Shown: positions 25,074 through 34,584 of the stretch, in pieces
Position numbering within the stretch: position 1 is the stretch's first letter
Layout: each line of letters begins with the position of its first letter
Source of the DNA: Lewinellaceae bacterium
GTDB lineage: Bacteria; Bacteroidota; Bacteroidia; Chitinophagales; Saprospiraceae
Length of the DNA: 64,000 nt
Assembly (NCBI GenBank): GCA_020636155.1
Contig: JACJYM010000003.1
Span: 1-64,000 of the forward strand
Direction: 5' to 3'
Position numbers and translations under genes: made by a program
The notes under the pieces: generated by a model
What the model saw: only the letters and a program-made list of their open reading frames with translations
What the model was told of the DNA's origin: nothing
Databases searched by the model: none

Positions 25074-25580
25074 ATGGAAATTAATTGGTTATCTATTATT
25101 GTTGCAGCGTTAATTCCGCTACTGGTTGGGTTCGTATGGTATAATCCGAAGACTTTCGGTACTGCATGGATGAAATCAGCCGGTATGACGGAAGAGTCCA
25201 TGAAAGGGGCAAATATGGCCGTAATTTTTGGAAGTACTTTTGTTTTAGGTCTTTTATTGGCGATGGGTATTGGTGGATTAGCTACACACGATGGTTTCGT
25301 TCAAGGTGCCCTATACTATGTGACAGGTGGTGAGGTCCCAGCAGCTGGTAGTGAGGCTGAGACGTGGTGGTCTTATTATTTGAATAACCTTGCTGCGGAC
25401 AATCATACATTTAAGCATGGGGCATTTCATGGATTTATGTTTGGTGGTTTTTTTATTTCTCTTCCAGTGTTGGCAATTAATGCCTTATTTGAAAGAAAAA
25501 GTTGGAAGTACATATTGATTAACGCGGGGTTCTGGATAGTGTGTTGCACGTTGATGGGTGGCTTACTGGCTGCTTGGTAA
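25074..25580 (+). CDS. DUF1761 family membrane protein
   Basis: 168 residues with four predicted membrane segments (about 8-24, 50-68, 117-135 and 146-166). The N-terminal WLSIIVAALIPLLVGFVWYNPKTFGTAWMK is the DUF1761 signature. The segment between helices 2 and 3 (about 70-115) is longer than usual, with a His-rich stretch (DNHTFKHGAFHGFMFG). No biochemical function is known for the family. It has its own promoter and a strong terminator, so it is monocistronic. Confidence 0.8.
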   Translation: MEINWLSIIVAALIPLLVGFVWYNPKTFGTAWMKSAGMTEESMKGANMAVIFGSTFVLGLLLAMGIGGLATHDGFVQGALYYVTGGEVPAAGSEAETWWSYYLNNLAADNHTFKHGAFHGFMFGGFFISLPVLAINALFERKSWKYILINAGFWIVCCTLMGGLLAAW

Positions 25581-25592
25581 ATCGATAAAATA

Positions 25593-25624
25593 AAAAAGGG
25601 ATTATTTTAAATGATCCCTTTTTA
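25593..25624 (+). terminator. Terminator of the DUF1761 gene
   Basis: Perfect 10-bp stem AAAAAGGGAT (25593-25602) and ATCCCTTTTT (25614-25623) with an 11-nt loop. The A tract on the other side would make it work on both strands. Confidence 0.85.
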
Positions 25625-25707
25625 TTTTTAGTAACTATCGATTCTATAATTGGGAATTCATCTGAATTGCATTTACTTTGCAGCTTTTAAATTTAATTTA
25701 ATATCAA

Positions 25708-26187
25708 GTGGAAAAATTTGACGAACCACAAGCGTTGACCGATGTGGCAGAATTTCATAATACATTCTCTTTACCTGTACTCTCAGCACCTACGATTCCC
25801 GATAAGCGTCGGTGTGAACTAAGAATTAATCTGTTGAAAGAGGAATTGGCAGAGCTCAAGGAAGCGATTGAAGACAATAATCTGGTTGAAATCGCCGATG
25901 CTTTGGCAGACTTACAGTATGTTTTAAGTGGTGCAGTACTTGAATTTGGATTAGGAAGAAAATTTAAAGAAATTTTTAATGAGGTTCATGGTTCTAACAT
26001 GAGTAAAACCTGCAAGTCTAAAGAAGAGGCACTGGCTACACAGAGATATTATAAGGAATCGAAAGAAACGGATTCTGAAATAGTCGAGAAGGATGGGGTG
26101 TATCTCGTCTATAGAAGTTATGATAAAAAGGTGTTAAAATCAATCAATTATCATCCCGCTGATATCGAATCCATTTTGAATTCGTAG
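25708..26187 (+). CDS. MazG-like / phosphoribosyl-ATP pyrophosphohydrolase-like nucleotide hydrolase
   Basis: 159 residues beginning at a GTG. An all-alpha NTP-PPase motif is clear: LLKEELAELKEAIEDNN (ExxE) followed by EIADALADLQYVLSG (ExxD), the Mg-binding four-helix core of the MazG/HisE superfamily. C-terminal residues 100-159 form a small basic and beta extension. Members hydrolyse NTPs to NMP and pyrophosphate, often house-cleaning non-canonical nucleotides. It is convergent with the amidase gene, with only 10 bp between. Confidence 0.8.
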   Translation: MEKFDEPQALTDVAEFHNTFSLPVLSAPTIPDKRRCELRINLLKEELAELKEAIEDNNLVEIADALADLQYVLSGAVLEFGLGRKFKEIFNEVHGSNMSKTCKSKEEALATQRYYKESKETDSEIVEKDGVYLVYRSYDKKVLKSINYHPADIESILNS

Positions 26188-26197
26188 GGTTTAAATA

Positions 26198-27367
26198 TTA
26201 CTTCTCCGAACTATATGTGACTATAAATCCTTGACTGATACCGAGCTCTGCAAGCCTTTTTTTTGCTTTCTCGGCATCCTCACGGCTTAGGAAATTGCCG
26301 ATTTGGTACTTGACATATCCATTTTGATGAAGGACATTGAGTGGATAGCCCAACTTTTTTTCTAGGTGGTCATAAGCTTCGGTTTCATTTTTTAATGCGG
26401 CAAGCTGCAGCCTGTACACTTTTGGTGGTGAAACAGCGGTAGGTGTGGTTTGTACTTTTGGACTTGATGATTTTTCCTTTACATCTTTTGGTTTTATGTC
26501 TTCGGATTTTTTATACTCCATATTCGTTTTTACTTCATGATTGGTTACGACGGTAAGTTCTGGTTCTGCCTTTTCAGGTATCGCAGTGGCATCTAAAAAA
26601 TCGACCATCGCTTTAAAAATTGATTCCGCAATTTCTTCCTGTCCCTTATCACTGCCCAGATAGGCTTCCTCTTCAGTATTTGACAAAAAGCCCGTTTCTA
26701 TCAATACCGCAGGCATCGTGGCTCTTCGCAATACCACAAATCCTGCTTGTTTTACACCTCTACTGACGGCCAACCTCTTGCTTTGGAGAGAGTTTTCGAC
26801 CTTAGAGGCAAAGTCGATGCTTTGGTCTAGATAAAGGTTTTGGTACATGGATAATATGATGTGTCCCTCGGTAGAACTCGGGTCAAATCCATCGTAAGTC
26901 ACCTCATGGTCATTTTCCAACAAAATGACTTCATTTTCTCTCTTTGCAACTTCTAGGTTTTCCTCCGCTCTGTGCAATCCCATGACAAAAGTTTCGGTAC
27001 CATTCACGGATTTATTTTTCGCATAATTGCAATGAACAGAAAGAAATAAATCGACTTTTTTATCATTGGCGGCATTGATTCTTTCAAATAAAGGAATAAA
27101 AGTGTCATCTTTTCGAGTATAGTGAACTGTGGCATTTTGTAGTCGGTCTTCCACCTTTTTTCCCAGTTTCAGAGCAATGCTCAATGCAATATCTTTTTCT
27201 TTATGATGTATTCCTAAACATCCGCTGTCTTTGCCCCCATGCCCTGCATCTATCATGATACTTAGGCTGTTATCCTTAGAATTTAAGGCTTTTTTAACAT
27301 CCGATTGGGTATGTGACACGACATGAATAGAAAAAAGCATCGTTATAAAAAGGAAAATAGTTTTCAT
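26198..27367 (-). CDS. N-acetylmuramoyl-L-alanine amidase with SPOR domain
   Basis: 389 residues. Signal peptide at 1-20 or so. The Amidase_3 domain (about 35-265) has all zinc ligands: DAGHGGKDSG, the KEKD Glu, LSVHCNYAK and the catalytic Glu in AVLIETGFLSN. A Ser/Pro/Lys-rich linker (about 270-310) leads to a C-terminal SPOR domain (about 312-388, starting VYRLQLAALKNE), which binds denuded glycan strands at the division septum. It cleaves the bond between MurNAc and the stem peptide during cell separation. It is divergent from lptD, with promoter boxes for both in the 87-bp gap. Confidence 0.92.
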   Translation of the reverse strand: MKTIFLFITMLFSIHVVSHTQSDVKKALNSKDNSLSIMIDAGHGGKDSGCLGIHHKEKDIALSIALKLGKKVEDRLQNATVHYTRKDDTFIPLFERINAANDKKVDLFLSVHCNYAKNKSVNGTETFVMGLHRAEENLEVAKRENEVILLENDHEVTYDGFDPSSTEGHIILSMYQNLYLDQSIDFASKVENSLQSKRLAVSRGVKQAGFVVLRRATMPAVLIETGFLSNTEEEAYLGSDKGQEEIAESIFKAMVDFLDATAIPEKAEPELTVVTNHEVKTNMEYKKSEDIKPKDVKEKSSSPKVQTTPTAVSPPKVYRLQLAALKNETEAYDHLEKKLGYPLNVLHQNGYVKYQIGNFLSREDAEKAKKRLAELGISQGFIVTYSSEK

Positions 27368-27395
27368 CTAAAGTATATTGATTAAAGACCTTTGT

Positions 27396-27403
27396 TAATT
27401 TTG
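27396..27403 (+). promoter_or_regulatory. -7 promoter box of lptD
   Basis: TAATTTTG fits TANNTTTG, about 51 bp upstream of the TTG start. Confidence 0.45.
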
Positions 27404-27414
27404 CATTTGAAATA

Positions 27415-27422
27415 CAAATATA
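27415..27422 (-). promoter_or_regulatory. -7 promoter box of the amidase gene
   Basis: TATATTTG on the minus strand fits TANNTTTG, 47 bp ahead of the ATG. It partly faces the rightward lptD promoter, so the two may interfere. Confidence 0.5.
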
Positions 27423-27454
27423 TAAATAATATTTTTTTATAATATAAAAAACAT

Positions 27455-30244
27455 TTGAAATCTGTTTATTACATAGTGTTTTTTAATTTAATATGTAATT
27501 GTCTTTACGGTCAATCTGATACTATTGCCATTGATACCATACCTGAGAATCAATCTGTTATACAGGCGAGCGAAGAAAGTATGGTAGATTCTGTATTGGT
27601 ATTATCGCAGGGTGGAGATTCATTGAATATAGAGAAACGGGATACCGTACAGTTGGATTTTGTTATGGCAGATGGTGCCATCGACTCTGAGATTGATTAT
27701 GGAGCAAGGGATGAGGAATTGAATGATGTGGATTTAAATGAAGTTCATCTATTCGGTGATGCCCATGTAAGGTATCAGAATTATAGTATCAAAGCGGATT
27801 ATATCGTATTTAATTTTAGTACAAATATTGCTTCAGCTTTTGCAGTGTATGACAGTACGGGTGAAAATAAAGTGGTACCCATTTTTGATGATGGCAATAC
27901 GAAATTTGAGTATGACCAATTGAAATTCAATTTTAAAACAAAGAAAGGGATAGTGCTCGGTGCGGTCACTAAGGAAGGTGAATTTTACTTGTTAGGGACG
28001 AAAACCAAATTCATCACAACTAAAGAAGATAGTTTAGCAGATGAATCGCAAGTGATTTACAACGAAAAAGCATTGGTTACGACCTGTAACCACAAGGAGC
28101 CGCATTTCGGAATAAGGGCACACAAACTTAAGGTGATTCCCAATAAATTGGCGGTAGTAGGCCCTTCACAATTAGAGCTGGCAGGAGTGCCTACGCCTCT
28201 CTTTTTACCCTTTGGATTTTTTCCACTTTCTAAGGGGGCTTCATCGGGATTGATTATTCCTACCGATTTTGATTATAATCCCGATTTAGGATTCAGTTTT
28301 AAAGATTTTGGATATTACTGGCCCATCAATGAATATATTGACTTGAAAATGACCGGTGACTATTATACTCGTGGGAGTTGGGCCGCAAGATTAGAGTCAA
28401 ACTATTATAAACGCTATGCCTTTAAGGGGAAGATTGATTTGGGTTATGCTAATACCATTCGTGATAATGATCAGACAGGAGAAGTAGAAAGCGCAAAATC
28501 GTTTAATATAAATATAACACATAATCAAGATGCCAAGGCTCATCCATACCGTAGCATTGGTGGAAGTATTAATATTTCTGGTAATAGGTACGATCAAAGA
28601 AAAACGAATAGTTCATTGAATCGTCTAAACAATATTTATACTTCAAATTTTAATTATAGCAATAGCCTTCCGGGAACTCCATTTAGTTTTAGAGCAGGAT
28701 TGTCACATTCTCAAAACACTTTAACCAGAAAGGTTGATATTACTCTACCAAGTGCCTCATTGAATATGAATACAATCTACCCTCTGAAGCGAAGTGTGCA
28801 GGCAGGAGGTGAACGCTGGTATGAAAAGATAGCTTTATCCTATAATGCTTCCTTGCAAAATATGACTACAACTACAGACACGACTATATTTTCTAAAGAA
28901 ACCTTAGATAATATCAGAACGGGTCTTCAACAGAAAGCCTCAGTTAATACAAGTATAACAGCAGCGAAATATTTTCAAATATCACCAAGTATCAATTATA
29001 CCGAAAATTGGTATTTGAATAAGGAAGAAAGGAACTTTGACCCTACACTTATCATTAACAAAGATAGCATCGATATTGACCCTGAAGGTCAAATTATATA
29101 TCGCTACGATACCATTTATGGTGCAGTGGATGTCGAAAAATTGAAGGGTTTTTATACCTTCAGAGATTATAATTTTAACGTCAGCTTAAGCACCAATGTA
29201 TTCGGAACCAAAACTTTTAGTAAGGGTTGGTTACGAGGCATAAGACACGTCATGAAACCTTCAATTTCGTTTACCTATGCTCCGGACACTAAGGATCGGT
29301 ACGAATTGTATGTTGACTCTGATTCTCGAGACGAGTTTAATCAAAGATCGTTTTATAATCCTTATCGAAACAATCCTTTTTCTCCTGGTTTAACAAATAA
29401 GCAGATGACCGTGAGCTATCGGTTAGGCAATATTATTGAAGCCAAATATTTTTCAAAAAAGGATTCCTCCGAGAGGAAATTTAAACTTCTCAATAGCTTG
29501 GATCTCAATGGGAATTACAATTTTGCTGCTGACTCCTTAAAATGGAGTGATATATCAATTTCTGGAAATACCACTATTTTCAAAGGGTTATCCACTATTC
29601 GATTTACGGCATCCTATCGGCCTTATGTCACCAATACGGATGGAAAAATTGTAAATAAGACGATATGGGATAGTAAAGGAAAATTGGCGGAATTCCGCAA
29701 TCTGACTCTAAATATTGACACTCGGTTTACTATCAAACAGCTGGCAGACTGGATTACTGGTACAAAATCTAAGGATGACAGTAAAAACAAAAAGAAGGAA
29801 GAAGAAACTAAAAAAGCAGAAGTTGACAAAGAAGATGGCTTCATCAGACCTCGACAATCCAAAACAACCTACAAAGAACGGTCGTTTTATAGCCTCATCG
29901 ATAACTTTTCGTTTACCCACACACTTCAGTGGACCAAACAAAGAATGAATGACGGAAGAGACACCTCATTTATCAGAACTCATTCGATTCAGCTACGTGG
30001 CAAAATCCCATTGACAGATAATTGGTCTGTGAGTTTGGGAAATATTTCATATAATTTTACTTCCAAGACTTTTCCATATCCAGATTTTGGGATTCATCGG
30101 AATTTGCATTGTTGGGAGATGTCTGTGCATTGGAATCCTTCGATTAAGACTTATTCATTTTTCATTGGGGTGACTTCAGGAGCTCTCAATTTCTTGAAGT
30201 ACGAGTATGGTGACCGTTCCTCTAGCAGTTATTTTGGAGGATAA
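27455..30244 (+). CDS. lptD: LPS-assembly outer-membrane protein LptD (Bacteroidota form)
   Basis: 929 residues from a TTG; no ATG lies near, and the TTG places the signal peptide (SVYYIVFFNLICNCLYGQ) at the terminus. An acidic N-terminal stretch is followed by an OstA/LptA-like domain (about 95-230: VHLFGDAHVRYQNYSIKADYIVFNF). A large C-terminal barrel (about 270-929) has alternating strands and a VDREDGF-like Lys/Glu-rich cytoplasm-unlike insertion at about 775-800. It inserts lipopolysaccharide into the outer leaflet. The expected partner LptE is not adjacent. Confidence 0.85.
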   Translation: MKSVYYIVFFNLICNCLYGQSDTIAIDTIPENQSVIQASEESMVDSVLVLSQGGDSLNIEKRDTVQLDFVMADGAIDSEIDYGARDEELNDVDLNEVHLFGDAHVRYQNYSIKADYIVFNFSTNIASAFAVYDSTGENKVVPIFDDGNTKFEYDQLKFNFKTKKGIVLGAVTKEGEFYLLGTKTKFITTKEDSLADESQVIYNEKALVTTCNHKEPHFGIRAHKLKVIPNKLAVVGPSQLELAGVPTPLFLPFGFFPLSKGASSGLIIPTDFDYNPDLGFSFKDFGYYWPINEYIDLKMTGDYYTRGSWAARLESNYYKRYAFKGKIDLGYANTIRDNDQTGEVESAKSFNINITHNQDAKAHPYRSIGGSINISGNRYDQRKTNSSLNRLNNIYTSNFNYSNSLPGTPFSFRAGLSHSQNTLTRKVDITLPSASLNMNTIYPLKRSVQAGGERWYEKIALSYNASLQNMTTTTDTTIFSKETLDNIRTGLQQKASVNTSITAAKYFQISPSINYTENWYLNKEERNFDPTLIINKDSIDIDPEGQIIYRYDTIYGAVDVEKLKGFYTFRDYNFNVSLSTNVFGTKTFSKGWLRGIRHVMKPSISFTYAPDTKDRYELYVDSDSRDEFNQRSFYNPYRNNPFSPGLTNKQMTVSYRLGNIIEAKYFSKKDSSERKFKLLNSLDLNGNYNFAADSLKWSDISISGNTTIFKGLSTIRFTASYRPYVTNTDGKIVNKTIWDSKGKLAEFRNLTLNIDTRFTIKQLADWITGTKSKDDSKNKKKEEETKKAEVDKEDGFIRPRQSKTTYKERSFYSLIDNFSFTHTLQWTKQRMNDGRDTSFIRTHSIQLRGKIPLTDNWSVSLGNISYNFTSKTFPYPDFGIHRNLHCWEMSVHWNPSIKTYSFFIGVTSGALNFLKYEYGDRSSSSYFGG

Positions 30245-30273
30245 AAAAAGTGGATACTCTTGAGAATATCCAC
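30243..30273 (-). terminator. Minus-strand terminator downstream of superoxide dismutase
   Basis: Stem GTGGATA (30250-30256) and TATCCAC (30267-30273). On the minus strand it is followed by a run of seven T (A 30243-30249). It lies 140 bp past the sod stop and 2-30 bp after the lptD stop, so it may also shield lptD. Confidence 0.65.
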
Positions 30274-30412
30274 CATAAAATTTAAAAACCGAGAATTAAT
30301 CTTTTTAGGTCATTACATTATTTCGTTCGTAAAATTTCCTCTCATTTGCGTACACTGTAATTACAAAAGGGTCTATGTGACAGAGAAAAAATGAACTACT
30401 TAACTCTTTCTT

Positions 30413-31021
30413 CTAAAGAAGAGATTCATATTTTTTTTCAACAATATTCCAATTAATCAAACTCATAAATGCTTTGATATAATCCGGTCTTCTGTTTTGA
30501 TAATTAAGATAATACGCATGCTCCCATACGTCAATTCCTAAAATTGGAACACCGCCACAGCCGATACCTGGCATAAGTGGATTATCTTGGTTTGCTGATG
30601 AGCAAATATCCAATTTTCCATCAGAATGCACACACAACCATGCCCAGCCTGAGCCAAATCTCGTGGCTGCCGCTTTAGCAAAAGCTTCTTCGAACCCTTC
30701 ATTTGATCCAAAAGCTTCGTTGATTGCATCCAATAATTTACCGGACAATCTACCTTTGTTTTCAGGATTCATCACTTCCCAATAGAGGTTGTGATTATAA
30801 TATCCACCCGCATTATTTCTAATGGCCGCATTGTCCATTGGCAAGTTTTTGAGCAACTCTTCAATGCTCATATCTGCATATTGAGTGTTTTCAGTAGCAT
30901 TATTCAGATTATTGGTATAACCTGCGTGGTGTTTCGTATAGTGAATTTCCACAGTTTTAGCATCAATCATAGGTTCCAATGCATCGTATGCATATGGAAG
31001 TTCTGGAAGTTTAAAAGACAT
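30413..31021 (-). CDS. sodA: Superoxide dismutase, Fe/Mn family
   Basis: 202 residues. Metal ligands: His27 (VEIHYTKHH), His77 (AGGYYNHNLYW), then Asp and His in DVWEHAYYLNY. GG at the GGYYNH site and Gln in SSANQDN near residue 146 favour the Mn or cambialistic type over strict Fe. It converts superoxide to peroxide and oxygen. There is no signal peptide, so it is cytoplasmic. It stands alone between convergent lptD and divergent DoxX. Confidence 0.95.
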   Translation of the reverse strand: MSFKLPELPYAYDALEPMIDAKTVEIHYTKHHAGYTNNLNNATENTQYADMSIEELLKNLPMDNAAIRNNAGGYYNHNLYWEVMNPENKGRLSGKLLDAINEAFGSNEGFEEAFAKAAATRFGSGWAWLCVHSDGKLDICSSANQDNPLMPGIGCGGVPILGIDVWEHAYYLNYQNRRPDYIKAFMSLINWNIVEKKYESLL

Positions 31022-31228
31022 AAGAACTTGTTTTTTATGTTTTAAAATAGATTTCTATGGTTAAAGCAATTTAAAGCAAAAATGTTTATCAGAATGTTCT
31101 GTTTTATTACTTTTAATTGTTCATTTGTTATTAAGACATCATTGTTGTTAAAAATCCAGTGATGATTTATGTCATTGGTTACATGAATTCATGTTTTTGA
31201 TTTAATTTTACTTTTATAAAGACGAGTA

Positions 31229-31597
31229 ATGAATAATATCAAGGGAGCTATTGAGAATATACTTTCGATTATTTTGAGTGTGGGCTTTTTAGGAGCAGGC
31301 ATGATAAAGTTGGTAGGAATGCCACAGGTCGAAAATGCCTTTTTAGTATGGAATTATCCATCGCATTTTATGTATATAGTAGGAGCATTTGAGATGTTAC
31401 TATTTGTTGGTTTTTTTATTAAAAAATTTAGGTCATTTGCCTCCATTGGTGCCATCATATTGATGACCGGAGCCATTTATACCCATATTCATTTTGGTGA
31501 GAGCAATCAGCTTTATGGACCATTATTGATACTAATTCTGGCCACTGCTGTATTGTTTTTGGGATTATTGAATAACAAAAAATCCTCCTTACCATAA
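31229..31597 (+). CDS. DoxX-like membrane protein
   Basis: 122 residues with four predicted membrane helices (about 8-26, 44-62, 70-88 and 96-114). GFLGAGMIKLVGMP is the DoxX/DoxX-like start motif (LxxGxxKL). Family members are small quinone- or redox-linked membrane proteins of mostly unknown role, some working with superoxide dismutase in oxidative stress. The sod gene lies divergently upstream, which fits but does not prove such a link. Confidence 0.75.
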   Translation: MNNIKGAIENILSIILSVGFLGAGMIKLVGMPQVENAFLVWNYPSHFMYIVGAFEMLLFVGFFIKKFRSFASIGAIILMTGAIYTHIHFGESNQLYGPLLILILATAVLFLGLLNNKKSSLP

Positions 31598-31755
31598 TTA
31601 TTTTACCCTCTTTCTTCCTCGTTTTTGAAAAAATTAGGTCTTGTGAAATTTGCTTTGCAATGTTCTTGCCCGTGACGAAGAATTATCATGAAGTGGAGAA
31701 TCGTTTTCTGAATGTGAATTCATGACATTTAATTTTCTGAATAAAAATAAAGTGC

Positions 31756-31763
31756 TATTTTTG
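31756..31763 (+). promoter_or_regulatory. -7 promoter box of the M32 peptidase operon
   Basis: TATTTTTG fits TANNTTTG and lies 67 bp upstream of the ATG at 31831. It excludes the longer open frame that begins at 31765. Confidence 0.5.
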
Positions 31764-31830
31764 AATGGTCTATGAATGGAAATTGGTATTGGAAAAAGGG
31801 CTATTTTATTTAATAATTAAATTTTCTGGA

Positions 31831-32232
31831 ATGAAAACTCTATTGTTTAGCTGTGTTTTGTTAGTTGGATTTATGAATTATACTAAAGCAAATTTAGTTG
31901 TTTTGGATACGATTCCAATGATTGTGGAACAGATCGATACGACCATTGTTTTTGACCCAGAAACCTATGAAGAAACCATGATTGTGGTGAAGTCTGAGGT
32001 TTTTAATCCGGACTATTTTTTGCAAGAGAAATTCTTAAAAGATACGATTATGGTCATGGACACAGTCATGAATGTTAACCCTATGAATGGCAGAAAAGAA
32101 TTAGAAATATATCGCACCTATATGCCTAGTGGAATATCGAAGTTATTGGATTATGAGTATTCCAAAAATATTCCTGATATCGAAAAGATACAAGAATATC
32201 TAAGGTATTGTAGAAAGGAAAAAATGAATTAA
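31831..32232 (+). CDS. Small exported protein of unknown function
   Basis: 133 residues from the ATG at 31831. Signal peptide MKTLLFSCVLLVGFMNYTKA. The mature part is acidic, repeating valine-rich strands around VVLDTIPMIVEQIDTT and DTIMVMDTVMNVNP. No family is recognised. The stop overlaps the start of the M32 carboxypeptidase gene as TAATG, so translation is coupled. Confidence 0.65.
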   Translation: MKTLLFSCVLLVGFMNYTKANLVVLDTIPMIVEQIDTTIVFDPETYEETMIVVKSEVFNPDYFLQEKFLKDTIMVMDTVMNVNPMNGRKELEIYRTYMPSGISKLLDYEYSKNIPDIEKIQEYLRYCRKEKMN

Positions 32233-33722
32233 TGGCAAGTAAAAAATATGCAGAATTCGTTCAGAAAATGCAAAATATGGCAGACCTTGGTCAGGCCATG
32301 GCTGTATTGGGATGGGATAAGGAAGTGAATTTACCGAAAGGGTCTTCTCAGCGTCGAGGTCAGCAAATGGCCACTTTATCAGCTCTTGTTCATGGAAAAT
32401 TTGTCGATCCAGAATTTGGCTCTCTCATAGACCAACTGTCAAAAACGAAGAATCTATCCAAAAAGGAGAGACGGAATGTTGAAATAACGAAAGATGAGTA
32501 TGAGAAGGCCACTTTGTTTTCAGAAGAATTTGTAATTAAGAAATCCATTGCCATTTCCAATCTGTATGCCGCATGGATTGAGGCTCGAGAAAAGGATGAT
32601 TTCGAAATCTATGCCGAGCCCCTCGACAAAATGCTCGACATCGTAAGAGAAGAAAGTCGATTGCTCAATCGGGGAGAGCATCCTTATGATTCTCACCTTG
32701 ATCGATATGAACCCAATCTCACAGTTGCGAAGGTTGATAAGATATTCGAAGAAGTGGCCGAGTTTTTACCGCCACTGTTGAAAACTTTAAGTAAGGCAAA
32801 AACGCCAAAGGATGGGTTTTTATTTCAGAAATTTAGTAAATCAAAACAATGGGATTTTGGAATTGAAATCTTAAAGTCCATGGGTTATGATTTTAATTAT
32901 GGAAGACAAGATATTTCGCCGCACCCATTTACGACGTCCTTTGGTCCAGAAGATGTGAGAGTGACCACGAGAATTGACGAAAATGACTTTAAGAACATGA
33001 CATGGAGTACGATTCATGAAGGTGGGCATGCCTTATATGAACAAGGTCTGGATGCCTCCGAATATGGACTTCCATCAGGATCTCCTATAAGTCTGGCAAT
33101 CCACGAGTCACAATCCAGATTATGGGAGAACCATGTGGGTAGGAGCAAAGATTTTTGGATATACTTTTATCCAATATTGCAAAAGAAATTCAGAAAACAA
33201 TTGCAAAATACGTCTCTTAAGAAATTTTACAAGGCCATCAATAAAGTTCAACCTAACCTCATCAGAACTGAAGCCGATGAACTACATTATCACTTACATG
33301 TATTGATTAGATATCAAATAGAGAAAACCATTTTTGAAGAAAATATCAATGCCCAAGATATACGTCGCCTTTGGAATGAGAAATATCGAGAATATCTTGG
33401 CTTGTCGGTAAGTGATGACAAAAATGGGGTACTGCAAGATGTCCACTGGGCTCATGGCAGTTTTGGTTATTTTCCGACCTACAGTCTAGGAAGCTTTTAT
33501 GCGGCTCAATTTTATGCTCAAGCCCAAAAAGATATTCCGAAATTACAATCACAAATCAAAAATGGCGACTCCTCTCAATTGCTTTCGTGGTTAAGAGAGA
33601 ATATTCACAGTAAAGGGAGAACCGTCGAGGCCGATGAATTGTGTAAAAACATTACAGGGGAGTATTTGAACTTTGATTATTTCAAAGAATATGCAGAAAC
33701 GAAATTTTTAGACCTTATTTAA
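32232..33722 (+). CDS. Carboxypeptidase M32 (Taq family)
   Basis: 496 residues, standard family length, mostly alpha-helical. The zinc motif HEGGH is in TIHEGGHALYEQG at about residues 262-266. The M32 markers SPHPFTTSFGPEDVRVTTR, ESQSRLWEN (third ligand Glu) and RTEADELHYHLH are present. It releases C-terminal residues from peptides in the cytoplasm. Translation is coupled to the preceding exported protein. An exonuclease gene begins 12 bp after its stop. Confidence 0.95.
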   Translation: MASKKYAEFVQKMQNMADLGQAMAVLGWDKEVNLPKGSSQRRGQQMATLSALVHGKFVDPEFGSLIDQLSKTKNLSKKERRNVEITKDEYEKATLFSEEFVIKKSIAISNLYAAWIEAREKDDFEIYAEPLDKMLDIVREESRLLNRGEHPYDSHLDRYEPNLTVAKVDKIFEEVAEFLPPLLKTLSKAKTPKDGFLFQKFSKSKQWDFGIEILKSMGYDFNYGRQDISPHPFTTSFGPEDVRVTTRIDENDFKNMTWSTIHEGGHALYEQGLDASEYGLPSGSPISLAIHESQSRLWENHVGRSKDFWIYFYPILQKKFRKQLQNTSLKKFYKAINKVQPNLIRTEADELHYHLHVLIRYQIEKTIFEENINAQDIRRLWNEKYREYLGLSVSDDKNGVLQDVHWAHGSFGYFPTYSLGSFYAAQFYAQAQKDIPKLQSQIKNGDSSQLLSWLRENIHSKGRTVEADELCKNITGEYLNFDYFKEYAETKFLDLI

Positions 33723-33733
33723 AAACAGAAATC

Positions 33734-34474
33734 ATGATTCTAGAAAATGTTGACCACAAAAACATCTTATTTATCGATATCGAAACCGTTCCTGGGTGTG
33801 ACGCATTCGAATCACTACCAGAAGAGTTACAAGCCCTATGGTTGCAAAAATCAAAATATCTTACCAAGGAAAATGAAGAAGACAATCATTATAGCGACCG
33901 AGCCGGAATATATGCAGAATTTGGCAAAATAATCTGTATTTCAGTGGGTTACATCTCACAGTTAGATTCTGGGGAGAAGGGGATGAGATTGAAAAGTTTT
34001 TACGGAGATGACGAAAAGGAAGTACTTCAAGATTTCTCAAACCTCATAACAAAACACTATAATAATCCCAGCCAATGTTTTATCTGTGGGCATAATATCA
34101 AGGAATTTGACATACCCTACATCTGCCGAAGAATGTTAATTCATAGACTTGCGATACCTTCGTTATTGAATATTTCAGGAAAAAAGCCTTGGGAAGTAAA
34201 ATATTTATTGGATACTTTAGAATTATGGAAATTTGGAGACTTTAAGCATTACACTTCTCTCAATTTGCTCGCCGCGATTTTCAATATCCCGTCACCCAAA
34301 GACGACATCGACGGAAGCATGGTAAGGGATGTTTACTATGAAGAAAATGACCTCGAAAGAATCGTTACTTACTGTGAAAAAGACGTCGTAACCGTAGCCA
34401 ACGTTCTTTTGAGTATGGATGGTGCTGATACGATTTCTTATGAAAACGTCGTATCGGCAACCATGAAAGAATAA
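33734..34474 (+). CDS. DnaQ-fold 3'-5' exonuclease, PolB-proofreading-like
   Basis: 246 residues. Metal-binding motifs of DEDD exonucleases appear in order: FIDIETVPG (Exo I), ICGHNIKEFDIPYICRR (Exo II) and YCEKDVVTVANV (Exo III, YxxxD, hence DEDDy). This matches the free-standing PolB-like exonuclease family (DNA_pol_B_exo2). It probably trims or proofreads DNA or RNA. It is the last gene of the M32 peptidase operon, with no clear functional link to the peptidase. Confidence 0.85.
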   Translation: MILENVDHKNILFIDIETVPGCDAFESLPEELQALWLQKSKYLTKENEEDNHYSDRAGIYAEFGKIICISVGYISQLDSGEKGMRLKSFYGDDEKEVLQDFSNLITKHYNNPSQCFICGHNIKEFDIPYICRRMLIHRLAIPSLLNISGKKPWEVKYLLDTLELWKFGDFKHYTSLNLLAAIFNIPSPKDDIDGSMVRDVYYEENDLERIVTYCEKDVVTVANVLLSMDGADTISYENVVSATMKE

Positions 34475-34584
34475 GAGTTTCTCATAATGTTTTATTGACC
34501 CATTTTCATACTCTTATGTCTAAATGGTTTGATTACAGCATTATTGTTTTATTTTTACATCACGAAAAATTATAATTTGTGTCG

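Noticed and set aside
29708..29948. Several overlapping frames within lptD
   Set aside because: They coincide with the Lys/Glu-rich stretch of lptD, whose repetitive codons keep other frames open by chance.
31598..31755. Possible small gene between DoxX and the M32 operon
   Set aside because: No open frame with coding character; only AT-rich spacer.
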